A DNA stretch of 64,000 bases from Zopfochytrium polystomum (lineage: Eukaryota; Chytridiomycota; Chytridiomycetes; Chytridiales; Chytridiaceae): the NCBI GenBank assembly GCA_025765615.1, contig JAIVFJ010000031.1, forward strand, positions 124,001-188,000, written 5' to 3'. Shown piece by piece: positions 11,496-24,012 of the stretch. A model generated the notes under the pieces. That model saw nothing but the letters and a program-made list of their open reading frames with translations, did no database searches and was not told the origin of the DNA. Position numbers and translations under genes: made by a program. The stretch's first letter is position 1; the number at the start of each line of letters is the position of its first letter.

Positions 11496-13931
11496 TCACC
11501 ATTCCCAGTCGTCCAAAATACAAGTCTTTGGCGTGTACCCGGCGAAAATTGTGAGAATCTCTCGACCAACGTCCAGATTTACTTCCTGCGTGTCGCGCGA
11601 GTTTGTCACCGGCTTGTTCTCGTTGTTTCTGGTGAAAAGGGGGGTCAGTCATCAGAGAACGGGTGGTGGCATGCGATCCAGCGAATGTGGGGAAGTGCGG
11701 CGACCGACGAAGCAAAGCCCACCCGAAAATAAAAAGTACTCACACGACCCTGATATGTCGCAATATGCTGTTCGGCACATCCTTGACAAACAGCCACTCG
11801 ACGGCAAACACGCCCTTCCACTTGCCGCCCTGCGCCCAGACGTTGCTCGAGCGGCTCCAGTCGACGTCGGTGGTCATGACGGCGGCGCCGCAAAAGTGGC
11901 CGCTAGCGTTGACGCTGAAGAAGAGCACGACGGGGGTCACGGGCGCTGCCGAGCAGGACGACGACGGCGACGACAACGACGACGCGGAGGAGTGGTAGTC
12001 GACGGCGCCGAGGGGCGAGTTTTGCGCGGCGCGGAAGGCTTGGCTTAGTCGCCGGTTGCCGAGGTCGGTCGAGGACCAGATTGAGTACTTTATGGACTTG
12101 AAGACGTCGTCTTCGGTGAAGGACTTGATCACAAAGTATCGGGCCTGTCGGTTTGGCAGGGGAAGAAAGGATTAAATTGTCCCCTCCACGGGTTCAATGG
12201 GAGAAGAGCATGGACGGGGGAGGGGGGTTTCCCTCACATTGAACAGAGTCCACTTCATTTCTCGCAGCGTCGGGTTGAGCCTCCTTTCGCGAACGAGCCT
12301 CTGCGTCGACGTCTCGAGCTCCCGCATCGGCACCGACGGCGGTCCAAAGAATGTTGGAGAGGAATGAGTCGGACTTTGCAAACGCTCGGACAAGGGGAGC
12401 CGCGATCTTGCGGCCCTCTCCCGCTCGAGCGCAATCATGGGAGACAAGCGGTACGGTCTCTCGTTCTCGACGCTGCTCTGGTCTAGGCTTAGGCGCTGCA
12501 TGTTTCGTTGCATCAGATCGATGTCTCCTTGCACCCTGAGTGAAAGCTCTTGCTGATGAAGCCCAGAAGGCATCGTCTCGCACTGATTGAAGGGAGAATG
12601 CGGATGACGGACTGTTGCGACCGTTTTCGGCGGGTTAAATAGGGCCAAACATTTTGGAATCTATCCCAAACTTACGCTCAGTTGGAGAAGGCTGCGATTG
12701 GTACACGTGCTCGATGGATGCAAAAGAGGACACCGTTCGGCGATGGGAAGCAGACCATTGATTGCGGCAGTGCTCCCAGATTGCGGACGCGGTGCTTTGT
12801 CGGGTAAATGTTCCCGGCGAAAACGAGGGCTTCAGATAGGGGCTCGTGGACAGCCGGACGAGGCCGCGATCGTTGACGTTAGGCTCGTAACGAGCTTCGT
12901 CAAGCGGACTCGGTTCCCGTTTGACATCCCCGGAGCCAGGACCCAAGTATTGCGGTCGGCTGAGCTGCAGCGCGTCTCCTGCGCGTGGGATTTGTTTGTT
13001 TGGGGGGAATGGTTTGCAAGCTGTGCCACCATCACACGTGAAGGAACGCACCAGTCATCGGTAAGAAGTTCGCCACAGTACTGCTTCGCTTGCGTGGAAC
13101 GACCGATCCAGTTTGGTACCCGCCCTCACTCAATGCAGCTCCAGAGGTCTTGTTGGCCGCACCGGTTTGCCAGTCGTAGTCGTCGGCGGGTGAGAAGCGC
13201 TGCCGCTGCAGCAGCGCCGGATCCGGGGAACCGCTGTCGGCGGCAGGAGCGGTGGGAGACGTCTCTCCTCCAGGTTGTCGCCACAACGACGCCACGTACG
13301 GCGCGGTTTCGCCGCTCAGGCGCATGCTACGCGGCCAGTTCAGCCATTCGCGGTGATCGGCGTACCCAGGAGCGGAGGCGAGACCGTACGCCGGTGAGCC
13401 GCCCGTCGCAGCCGAGTTTGCCTGCGGGCGCGGAGGTGCGAGGTACGGCGGTGTGGCTGACCCGTCAGCACCGTACAGCGGCGAGGCGAGCCCTTTACCG
13501 TCGGCAGGAAATGAGGGCTGGGGTTCCTCGGATTTGATAAAGTGGTGGTGGTGAGCAGACAAGAGGCCACTGGCAGGCAGCGTCGCCGACATGACCCTCT
13601 TGTGATCGTGCTGCTGCGGGGATGGCTGTGGCGGTCGATGGGTGTTGGGGAACTGCGGTTGTTGCTGTTGCTGTTGCTGTTGCTGTTGTTGTTGTTGGTG
13701 TTGTTGTTGGCGATAGTAGTGGTGGCCGTTGATGTTGTTGTTAGCAGCGGCCGACGACCGCGTCGACGGTGCGGTTGACGACGGGGTCGATGCAGGGTGC
13801 AGGAGCTGTAACGGCGGTGGTTGTTGGTGGTCAGGTGAGGCCGCCGTCGCGGCCGTCGGCGTCGCCGCCGCCGTCGGTGTCCTTGTCGTCCTCATCGTCG
13901 TCGCAGGCATTTGCATTTGCGATTCTGCCAC
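11496..13931 (-). CDS. YTH-domain N6-methyladenosine reader (Pho92/YTHDF type)
   Basis: Reader of m6A in mRNA, expected in the cytoplasm and, in the family, tied to mRNA decay or translation. Five exons: 13931-13052, 12978-12676, 12611-12238, 12144-11744, 11628-11496; 696 aa, all phases consistent. Residues 1-~510 are low-complexity (a polyQ/His block near residues 80-100, then Pro/Ser/Ala), typical of YTHDF proteins. The YTH domain starts near residue 520 with [19 protein letters not shown] and continues with [24 protein letters not shown] and [14 protein letters not shown]. The three aromatic-cage tryptophans of the family are visible (about W542, W622, W628). It closes with [17 protein letters not shown] Ser-rich insertion of ~22 residues interrupts the domain near residue 570. 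It is transcribed divergently from the SWIRM gene. Confidence 0.9.
13664..13712. repeat. CAG/CAA repeat coding polyglutamine
   Basis: On the minus strand this run of CAA/CAG codons encodes the polyGln of the YTH protein N-terminus. It lies inside exon 1 and stays in frame. Confidence 0.8.
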
Positions 13932-13961
13932 TCTCTTCCATCGCTCTCTTCTACCTCTCTC

Positions 13962-13962
13962 T

Positions 13963-14035
<73 letters not shown>
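13962..14035. repeat. (CT)n microsatellite
   Basis: Nearly perfect CT dinucleotide run just upstream of the YTH start codon, so GA-rich on the sense strand of that gene (probable 5' UTR/promoter). Confidence 0.9.
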
Positions 14036-14037
<2 letters not shown>

Positions 14038-14419
14038 CTTCTCTCTCGGTCTCTCTCTCGGTCTCTGTCTCTGCCTGAACACACCAAGGGGAAAAAACGT
14101 GCCGAAAAACAAACGGTGCCGATCAAACAACGAAAAACAATGACAAAACCTCTCATTTCTCAAGAATATCCGACCCGCCACCCCGGCCCAGCCCGTGACA
14201 CCCGCCACCCGTCGCATGCTTCCCCTCGCCACCCGCAACCACGCCATTTCGCGTGATTTGTTGTTTGTTTAAATTGTGCTGAGTTGGTTGATCGCGGTCG
14301 GTCGGTTGGTTCGTGAAGCTATGCTGCATGGAGACAGAGGGATAGTGATTGAGAGCGAAAGAGATCGGGCGCACGATGCGATCGAGGAGGCCACTGCCGG
14401 ACAGCTCTCGCCAGATGGA

Positions 14420-14533
<114 letters not shown>

Positions 14534-15137
14534 ACCCCCCCAAACCCAACCCAACCAAACCTGCCTGTCTGCAACGCACACTCACGTGTTTTGGGCGTTA
14601 GTAGCGTATTCACCACGTCATGTATCGATTGCCCACTTATTTATTATTTATTGGATACTATGAAAGTAATGTGACGTGTAAATGCTGTTCACACATACAT
14701 GTTGTTTTCACCTCCTCCTCCATCAATTATTCGCTTTCGCTTTGTTGTGCTTCAAATTACTGGCATCGTCGAGCGCCCCTTGGCTTGCCCTCTCAGTGTC
14801 CGGCCGCCTCCCCCCCGGCCTGCCGCTGCTACTGCTGGGCGTTGAACGCGGAGAGTGTGCGTGCGTCCAGCCCTTTCTCCTTTACTCACCGGGCGTCCCC
14901 CTTGGCTGGCGCGCGTGCCAATCAGTCCTGTTGTTCGCCCCTTTTTCTTGTCTCTTCTTCTTCTTTTTTTCTTTTTTTTTTTTTAGGTTTTTCTGGAGGT
15001 CTGCACGAACAGAAAGAAGGAGAATTGTGAGGCGAAGACGGGCGTCCAAGCGGGTATGCATGCTGCTGTGTACAATGTGTGCTGCTTGGCTTCGTAGGGA
15101 GGGGTAGAAGAAGCAGAGCGGAGAGGGACAGAGGCAG

Positions 15138-15138
<1 letters not shown>

Positions 15139-15175
<37 letters not shown>

Positions 15176-15190
15176 CAGAGAGAGAGAGAC
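15139..15190. repeat. (GA)n microsatellite
   Basis: Third dinucleotide tract, about 260 bp upstream of the SWIRM start codon. Confidence 0.85.
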
Positions 15191-15452
15191 TGTTGGAGCG
15201 AGCAAGACAGCGAGTGCGAGTCACGTGAGGTGCTTTGCTTTGACGAACAACACACCAACAACAACAAAGCAACCAAGCCTTGTCCATATCAACCGAGGCA
15301 GGGAAACAGCAGAAGAGAAAAGAAAGAAGGAGCAAAGCGCGACGTGCCACTCACAATATTTAGACAAACACCGATCTGCCTCCTCTGTCCGGGCCGTCCA
15401 CACTCTCTTCGCCGCCCGCCGGCACACTCCCCTCTCGTCATCTATACATACT

Positions 15453-17737
15453 ATGGCACCGCCTGCCTCGCCGGCGTCGTCGGTTCACCAACAGCAACAC
15501 CATCCCCCCCCACCCACTCCTGCTCCTCCACCCCAACCAGCCTTCGTCCCAATTCGGCCCGCTCCGCCTCCTCCTCCTCCATCCGCGACGGCAGGAAACA
15601 ACACCAGTGATACCGCACCGGTATCTTCAACCACTGCCCCTCCTGCCGCCGCCCCCGTCGTCGTCGTCGCAAATCAGAGCCAGGCCCACGGAGGCGACGC
15701 TGCCTTCCGCCACCCCCCACTCCCACTGCAAACCTCTGCGCACCATCGGTTCATGGTCGTGCCCAACAGCTCTGTTACCGTTTCGTCGGCACCGTCGGCC
15801 CCGCCACTGCAGTTTTACAACCCAAACAGCAACCAGGCCGCCGACAGCTGTTCCAACAACACCAGCAGCAGCAACAGCATTAACAGTCTTCACGGTGCAA
15901 CCATCTGCTGCATCACCACTTCAAACGGCTCCGCGCCAGTGCGCGTTCCTCAGATGCTCCCACCTCCCTTTCCTCATTTCATCTTATCCTCGTTTCCTCA
16001 AGGTGATCCTCGCCACTACTCGTACGATCCGTCCGGAGGACGGTCTGGGCAGTCTCATGGCTTCCTCGCGTTACCTGCCTTTGGCCCATTCGCCGGGCCA
16101 GTGCACCACCAGATTGCGTCGCAAAGAGCCCCGATCTATCAGGTTCAACGGTACCTAGATTCGCACCACCCGCCCACCCATGTCTTGGCTAGTGGAGGTG
16201 TCGGAGTTTCCGCAGTCGCCCCGCTTGAGGTGGCACCTCAACCACTCAATATGACACACGTCTCCACGTCTGGGGCAATCGCATCCGTTGCGCCACAGGC
16301 TGCCCTCCACTCCATGACTTTGAACGAGTTCTCGATGGAAGATGTACGGGCGTGCACTGATCCCGACGTAATCGAGGCCGCAACGATACTCTTCGGCGTT
16401 CGAAGTCCGTCCTCCATCGAAGAGCCTCCATTTAAATCCAGCAAGTCGTCTAGAAGGTCGAAAAGGCTTAAAGTGGACACGGAAGCATTAGAGGGTGCGC
16501 TTCGAATGTTGCAGCCGAAGGAATTGCGGCTTTTGGAGTCTAACCTTCCGATCGTTTGACATTGCAACCAGAACGACTGAGCGCAGAGCGAACCTCCAAC
16601 GTCTACTTGACACCGCTCACCTCACCGAAAGTCGCTGGTGCCGATTCCGGCCCGTTGGCGAGAAGGTCGAGCCGCACAGCCAACAAGTGCTCAGAGCAGA
16701 CCGCTTCGGGCGAAGAAAAACACCATGACATTGTACAACCAAGCCCACGTGATCAACGCTACAAACGGTCGTCCCCAGAGGCCCGGAAAGTGTTCAAACT
16801 CTTCCTGTCTAATGCAGCTGTGTTGCGAAAACGTCGGCAGGAATTTGACTTGTCGGATTCTGATGATTCTGACAAAGATCCCAGCGACGACGAATGCGAA
16901 GGCTTTCAGGTGAATTCTGAGACGCTCACCACCAGAAACGCACACAGCTTGTCTGCCCTTCCTTCTCCTCCATCTTTGGCGGAGCGCCTTACACCGCCGC
17001 TACACAAGATCGAGGCGCCAACTGAATCTTGCTCCTTGCGTCGTAAGTCCTCGATGTCAGCGGCAGATGAGAATGAAAAATCGCCGAAGCTTTCGAGAGA
17101 GCGCGCGCGCTCCGAGTCTGAAGCTAGTACAGGGTCTGCTTCTCATGTGGTGAAACTGTCCGACAAAGTGGAACTTCCCGTATTGCCAAGGGAGGTGGAC
17201 ATGAATTGGTACCGAGACACTTCCGCTGCTCAGCCAGTAACCTGGTCCAAAGGTGGGGCTTGATTTTTAACTGTGGCATGCTCTTTCGAACTCATTCGTT
17301 TCGAAAAGGCGCTCCAATGACCATCCCACCCGACACACCTTCCGCAAGCGATTTAACGAAAGAAGAGCTTCAACTCTGCCAAACGCTGAGGCTGCACCCA
17401 ACCCAGTAAGCTGATCATACACGTTCGCCCGACGTTTACTAAACCAATTTGATGTAGGTACCTCAAAATAAAGGAAACAGCTATTGCTGCGACGTACACA
17501 AGGCCTCCTTTCCGCAAGAAGGAGCTTCGAATGTGGTTTCCCATAGACGTAAATAAGATCAATAAGCTGTACGACTGGTAAATCAATCTGCTTGCTGGAG
17601 ATTTCCCGTTTCGTCCCGTTTATTTTAATGAAAAACATAACAACAGGTTTCTGGACTTAAACTGGATTCCCAAGTCCGACGAGGACTGGCTTAAACGAGA
17701 GAGATGGTACCGCAGAACCCTGGCGTCCTCTGCGTGA
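15453..17737 (+). CDS. SWIRM-domain protein (Fun19/Laf1 type)
   Basis: Five exons: 15453-16494, 16572-17252, 17309-17405, 17458-17577, 17647-17737; 676 aa in frame. Residues 1-~350 are Pro/Ser/Asn-rich with polyP and SN repeats. A Ser/Asp-rich acidic patch (DLSDSDDSDKDPSDDE) lies near the middle. The C-terminal ~100 residues form a SWIRM domain: LTKEELQLCQTLRLHPTQYL, ATYTRPPFRKKELR, then DVNKINKLYDWFLDLNWI. A lone C-terminal SWIRM after a disordered region is the layout of S. cerevisiae Fun19/YOR338W and S. pombe Laf1/Laf2, the latter being Clr6 histone-deacetylase-associated factors, so a nuclear chromatin role is likely. The frame is open upstream to 15225 without a better start; the ATG at 15453 was chosen because it begins the Pro-rich region. 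Confidence 0.8.
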
Positions 17738-18372
17738 ATTTAAGCACTGTTGAGAAATCACACCCTTTATTTGTGTCGCGTTCCCGCTTTGTTTCGAATT
17801 ACCTGCTATTTGTTGTTCCCTGTGTATGTCGTCGCTATCTTTTTGCCCCTTCGCACTTCCATCTGCCCTGCAGCCGTGTTTGATTGGATGGCTTCTCCCT
17901 TTTATTAAGCCCGTGAGAGCGTTATCCAATGGCTTCCTTGATCTCCCCTATCCTGTATTTATTTGAATGTTTAAACGATGGCCGCTACGGATCTATTCCT
18001 GTCCCGCTGTCCCGCTGTCCCCTTCTAAATTCTTGCTCGTCCCACGCGGCCAAGCTCGCACACTGCTCTTTACCTTTTGATATGCCGAAAACAATAAATG
18101 GCAGTACCCTCTATCGGGTCCTTCTTGGTACAGGGCTCGAAATTACAGTAAATGAACGCGCTGACGTGGTGACAAATTTCTTTTTTTTTTCATTCACTTT
18201 TAACCCCAACCCCCACCCTTCCCATTTCAAGCGAACGTTCTCGCCTCAGATCGCTCGCGATCGTCCCAATCTCCAAGGAGCTGGGGGGGGGAAGGTGTGT
18301 CACTCTCGTTACGCGCCGGAGGTACGAAGCGGGGTTTTGCAGCCGTTGGCAGGAGCGCCGCTATCGCAGTCA
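17738..18372. other. Intergenic, no gene seen
   Basis: Between the SWIRM gene and the next start. T-rich in the middle (18180-18190), otherwise no supported feature. Confidence 0.5.
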
Positions 18373-21300
18373 ATGACTCTGCACTGCGATCATGTCATCC
18401 AGAGCGAGTCGGAGTCGTTTCAGAGGTCATCTCAGTCCTCGCAGCCGAACATCAAGAGTGGCGGAACGATGGATCTCAAAGCCACGGCAGAATCGACAGA
18501 CAGGCTTGAGCCTATCGACGGGTAAAAATCATGTGCTTCCAATCAGCAGCCAAACCAATCCAACGACCGGTTTTGGCGCCCTCTCTCCAACACTGATCAC
18601 CCATCCCAAACAGACTCTGCACTCCAAACTCGCGACCGAAACTCACTTTCATCGAATCGGTCAACAAAAAATGGGACGAAATGATGCGGGGTAAACCAGA
18701 CGTCGAAGCAAAGTGGCCGTCCGAGGACACGCTCGTCTCTGCTTCGAGCTCGCACGACTCTCTGGCTCGTCCGGCCTTCGCATCGATGGAACCCGTGGAA
18801 GGGAACGATACGGTGAAAGCGACCCATCGCGTCGTGGCTGACGACTGCTGTGGAGAAGAAAAGAGCGGGCTTGCAGAGTCGAGAAACGCTGAAGAAGAAC
18901 CACGCGCGCCGCCTGCAAGACCCGTGGGGGAGCCAGACGAGAAAGTACTGTTGCCCTCAGCAGACGGCACGATTCATCCTGCAAAAAAGGCAAAGCGCTC
19001 CATCTCTTTCTCTGACACCGTCATGTACCGATGTATATCCGTGGTCAGCCTGGAGCAAACGCAACCCGCGGCTCCGCCGGCACCAAAGCTTCTTGATAGA
19101 ACTAGAGCACCGGCTTCGACTCGGCGCAACCAACAACTGGGGCATTGCACGAATCGTAGTGGTGACGACGATTATGACTTCACCGATGAAAAGCGCGCCG
19201 ACGACGCCGAAGACTGCGAGGTGCTGTGCTCGTCCTCGACGTGCGGGAGCGACAACGGCAACGACGACGACGACGATGACCACGACGAGGGCGGCTCGGA
19301 CGGCGCGCTGTCGGACATTGAAAACAGCTGGCCGGACCCGGACGAGCACTTTCTGCCGCTGCTGCCGTCGCCCGCGGTCACGACCGTCTCCCCCGCGGCG
19401 TCGCGCCCGTCCTCGGCCGCGTCCGCGGCATCGTCATCTGGCCCCGCGGCGCGGTCGCAGCCACAGGGCGGCGGTGGTGGGCAGCGAGATGTCGCGGAGG
19501 CGCGCGGGGAGGTCTGGGACGTAGAGGAGCTGGCGCAGATGTCGGCCGCGAGCAGGTCGCTGGTCGAGCGCGAGCTGGCGCTGCGCGGCGCTGCGGTTGT
19601 GGCGGCGTCGGCGTCGGCGGCTGCGGCAGACGCTGGCGGGACTGCGGGAGGGGGGTCAAGGGGTGCGGACGAGATGTTGACGCCCGTTGTCTCGATCGGC
19701 GGTGGCGGAGGCGGCGGCTCCTCGCGCATGCAGTCCTTGCTGTCGGGCCCGCCGCCGCTGTCTCCTGCAGTGGCGGGCGGGGCGGTGGGAACCGCGCGGT
19801 CCATACACTTTTCAACTCCGACAACGCTACCGTCGCCTCCGCTGCCGCCGCCGGCGCTTGGCCCCGTCGGGCACCACCGCCTGCGGTTCTCGCGGACGCC
19901 GCTGCAGGCGCCCCGCAGCTTTTCGACGACGATCGGGTCGCCGGAGCCCATGCGGCGCGCGCCAAGCGCGGAAGATGCAGAGTTTGACAGCGGCGCGGGG
20001 GCTTTTGGCGCTGCGGCCGGGCGGCTCGCGATGCCAGCGCCGGTGTCGTCGGCCTGGCGGATTCCGCGGGCCGCGGGCGAGCTGTCCCTCCCCATACTCG
20101 TTGAAGGTGGGGGAATCGTTGGGCGCGGGGACCAGCGGTTGTCGATGTCTGCAGGGTCTTGGGGTCTGGGCAGTGGCGTTGGGAGACTCGGGAATGGAGG
20201 CGCAGAGGCCGGGGGAATGGGTGCTGACCGGTCTGCAGGCTCTCTTGGCGCTGTTGGTCTGCGTGTCGGCGGAGGGGCAGGGCGCGAATATTCACAGACG
20301 GCCCCGGCTTTGATCTCCAGGAACGAGCACGTAGTGATAGCGTCTCCTTCAATGTGGCTGCCGGATTCCCAGGCTGGAAGAAGGGCCGCACCACCACCCA
20401 CCAGAAACGCTGCAGCCGACGGCTCGCGAGGAGGTCGGGCTTCCGAATGCATAGACTTGACAGGGTCTCTACTCGTTCAGACGTCCGCAACGCATCAGCA
20501 ACGAAGGCATTCTGTTTGGTGGCCAGATGAATGGGAGTCGGAAGCGGCGGATGACAGCACAGCAACGTGCGACAAGGGCGAGTGGGACAGCGACGATGCG
20601 GCGCACCTCCGGTCCAGCCAGGATAGCTTCTACGCATTCGACCCCGTCACTCTTATCGTTGCACCAGCTCCGCCGCCGTCCACCTCCTCCTCGTGCGAAA
20701 TGGACGCGCCGAGCTTTCAACCGGGGCTGAACTGTGCGATGCCTATCCAAGCGGCGGTCCTCGTTCCTTCTGCAAAGAAAAAATCTGTCGCAACGACAGG
20801 AGCGACTCCTGCTTCACCGCTTACAGCAAACAAAGCAAGAGGGGCAGGGAAGAAAGGAGTCTCGACCAAGGGAAAGAGCGTTGGCCCGACAAACGGCAAG
20901 CCGGGAAGCAGCAAAACGACTGGATCCACAACGTCGCACTCCCCAAACCACGGGAGCAAGCAGCGGCACCAGACGTCTGCGGTGGAGGATAATGCAGCGA
21001 CAGCCGAGCAAAGTGCTTCCATTGTTTCACGCGACGCACAATTGCCTGTTCAGTCCGAAGGCGACGACGGTCGAGGACAATCGAGCGAAACACGAGATCG
21101 GTCGACGCAAGGAAACGTTCCGATTGTAGTCGTGCGGATGGACCCAAGAGTCGAGTTGGAAGAAGTCGACGAAGTCGCGCAAAGAGCGGAACAGCTGACT
21201 TACAAAGCTGAAGCTCCGCCGGCAGCAAGCTCGCTGTCGGGGGTGGCTGATGCGGTGGCTACGCATCCGTCGTCGGCAAACACTGTCGCAACGAAACTAT

Positions 21301-22652
21301 CTAGCTCCGCTTCTCGGGATGATACTAAACGCGTCGACTCGGCGCTAACAATGCGACCCGCATCGACCGGCAAAGACGTGGACGGATCTTGCACGGCTCA
21401 AGCCGCTGCCGCTGATCCCGCGGTCGTGCCGCGCAGCGACGACGCTGCCGGCGGTGGTGGAGGAGCTGCTGCGTGTGCCGAGGCGATCAAACTCGATGCG
21501 CAGCCACCGCCACCGCCCCCGCCACCGCCACCGCCGCAGCCGTCGCAGCCGCCGAGCGTGCATTCGAGCCTCGCGGCGCTGCCCAAACTTCCGGGAATCC
21601 AGCCGGCGCCGCCGGTCGCCGGCAACGTCGGGGGCGGCGGAACAGACTCTCGCGAAGCTCCGCGGGGGCAGGATACGAGCGGCTCGGTCACTGCGGAAGT
21701 AGTAGGCGGCGTTGGCCGTGGCGGCGGTGAGTCACCGCCGAACCTCACGAGCCCCGCGAGTGGCGCCGAGCGGTGGCTGCGGCACGAAGGGGGCAGCGTT
21801 TCGGATCCCCTGCGTGCGCTTGGCGCAGAGTCGCCGGCGGCGGCGGCGGCTGTGCTCGCGCAGCCGATCCCCGCGGCGACGGTGGCGGCGCCCATCGACA
21901 CCATGTCGGTGGATGAAGCCGACGGCGCCGTGGCCCGGGAAAGCAACGGCGGCCGTATCGAGGTGAGGGGCAGCGTGGCGCGGTTCTGGGGCTGGCTGTG
22001 GCGCGGGCGAGCGACTGCGACGTGGAAAGCGCATCCCGCGGGCGTCGGGAGCGTCAGCGATCGGCCCGCTGCGGCGGCCGCCGAAGCGACGGTCCGACGC
22101 GCCCTCCGCGATTCTGCCGACGACGTGTGGCGGGTAAAGCCGGTCGACGCTGACGGTGCTTGGTTTTCCATGTGGAGGGGGCGGGGGCGTTGGCAGGGGC
22201 GACGATGGAGTGGTAGTGGCGGCGGTGGAGACCGCCGGAAAAGCGCGACGACGCCAAGGGGCAGAACGGTTGCGCCCAGCGGCTCTGCAAGGTCCGTTGG
22301 GGTGTTGGACGTCGGGGAGGACGACGAGAGCGACTGGCGTGCCGGCGGGGGTGGCGGCGGCGCTGTTTTCTGCGCGTGCGAGCAGAACGGACGCCGCAGA
22401 GACTCTGCTGGGTACCGCTGGGCCGCGACGGGAGGGTTGGGTGCAATCGGCCTCGCCGCGGCAGTCGAGCAGCTGGAGGAGCAGTGTTGCCTGGGGCGGC
22501 TTTGCCGCGTTGGGGTGGTGGGGCCGGCCGCCGGAGGGAGGTTGAGCGGGTTTTGTGGGCGACACGACGGAGAAAGGCGAGGTCCTCTTATGAGGACGGG
22601 ACGAGGCCAACCACGCTGTATGGTCGGGCGTACCACCTGGTCCGACTTGTGA
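18373..22652 (+). CDS. Large low-complexity protein, possible PP1-docking motif
   Basis: Exon 1 18373-18521 joins exon 2 18614-22652 through a 92-nt intron, giving 1395 aa. I do not recognise the family. The best ordered-looking part is around the splice junction (RPKLTFIESVNKKWDEMM). Near residue 178 the segment KRSISFSDTV fits the RVxF-type protein phosphatase 1 docking pattern. Acidic/His (DDDDDDHDEG) and Ser-Pro patches follow; residues ~250-1100 are Ala/Ser/Gly/Pro-rich with a polyPro run at 21507-21545. The last ~230 residues, after a possible donor at 21962, are Gly/Arg/Trp-rich and may be read-through of an intron or UTR, because the antisense frame is equally open. A glucose-repression (Reg1-like) PP1 regulator is one idea; evidence is thin. 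Confidence 0.55.
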
Positions 22653-22699
22653 ATAATAATGTAAAGACGATTACCTCCAGCCTGAGAATGGGGAAGATT

Positions 22700-22990
22700 A
22701 TCAACGAGTTGTCGTTGAAAGCAGTCAGCCAGGGAATGATAAGACCGTTTTGTAAGACCATTCAGAGTATTTATATATGTGTGTATACCACTCCCCTTGC
22801 GGCAACCAAATACCGAGGAAGGCCTAGATATCAATGGGGCCTTCATTACCGCCGCCGAACCCTCTTCTATCAAGACAACAAATGCGCCTCGCCTATTCAC
22901 CCGTTGATGACGAACCCTCGTCCTCAAAACTGACTCGAGTCCTCGGACACCTCGGGAAGCTGCGCACCTCACTCCCTCAAGATCGTTGCA
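22700..22990. repeat. Dispersed direct repeat, copy 1
   Basis: Shares order and wording with 23790-24010: TCAACGAGTTGTCG, TAAGACCATTCAGA, AGACAACAAATGCGCCTC, and CCTCGGACACCTCGG-AGCTGCGCA. Spacers between the shared blocks differ in length. Nature unknown; a short GACTCGAGTCC motif is faintly like a tRNA B box. Confidence 0.6.
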
Positions 22991-23789
22991 AACTCTCTCC
23001 CACTTTACATGCTGATATCGTTTTTGTTGTTTCATGAGCAACGATAATAAGAAAAGTCAAGTCTTCATTCAACTATAACGGCTGCCTGTTTGCAATCCCG
23101 CCGTTCCTTCCTGAACCAGTGGGAGCGCGTGCGGAAGCGGGGCGAGGAAAGGGCGCCGGCGGCGGCTGGGCGTGCGGGTGGAACTTCGTCGAACCTGCCA
23201 TACTAGTGGTTAGCGTGTAACTTGGCGGCCCTCCACAGCAACAATCGCCGCTCCTCCTCCGGCCAAGTCGCTGGTCACGCCGATTTCGCGTATCACAGTC
23301 AGTCCCTGCCGAGAACTTGCCACGTTCGAGACATTCTTGGGTATTAAGCTGCTCTCAAGATCGTGTTGGAGATAATTGAGTTGTGTCAGTGCCAATGTCG
23401 ATTTGACCCCAAAAATAAATTGCTGGCCCGCACAGGAATGACGGCCTGCATGTAATTCCTAGTTTGCAGGTCTATTGGCTCACAGAATTCGACTAAATGA
23501 AGGCAAGAAGTCATCTCGCGCCAATTCCTCCCCCCTGGTTTGTCCAGTATATTCCAACTACCCCTTCAAAACGCTGCCGAAAAGACATACCCAAAATGTC
23601 GAAGCTCGTCATTGCCGTTTGGCGGTGATTGCTTCTGGCAATGGCCCGACGACACGCAACAGTGCGGTTTGCAACGACTTTCGGCCACCATGGTGTGGTC
23701 ATGCATGCCATATGACGCGACTTGTGTGGCCTGGGTGCAGATTGTTGCTGCTGTGACAAAAACCACAATTCGCAACCGAGCCTAATGTC

Positions 23790-24012
23790 AACGAGTTGTC
23801 GCCGGAAGCATTCAGCCATGTAATAATAAGCTCCGTTTGATAAGACCATTCAGAAATTAATTACTTTCCACTTCCTTTGCAGTTTTGTTGCCACCGTCGA
23901 CCTCACGTCTCTCTAGACAACAAATACGCCTCACCCAACCGCCCGTTGTTCACGAGCGGTTCGACCCTCAAACTGGCTCGAATCCTCGGACACCTCGGAG
24001 AGCTGCGCATCC
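23790..24012. repeat. Dispersed direct repeat, copy 2
   Basis: Partner of 22700-22990 in the same orientation, about 1.1 kb downstream. Contains GGCTCGAATCC, close to a tRNA-gene B box, so a SINE-like origin is conceivable but unproven. Confidence 0.6.

Noticed and set aside
13021..13051. 31-nt intron in the YTH gene
   Set aside because: A downstream acceptor gives a 73-nt intron in the same phase, closer to the usual size, and was preferred.
21398..23041. 547-codon open frame on the minus strand opposite the large low-complexity gene
   Set aside because: It is a Pro/Ser/Ala/Arg shadow produced by high GC and has no motif; the plus-strand frame is longer and continues a spliced, ordered N-terminus.
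22700..24012. tRNA genes at the B-box-like motifs
   Set aside because: No matching A box, acceptor stem or cloverleaf could be drawn around either GACTCGAGTCC or GGCTCGAATCC.
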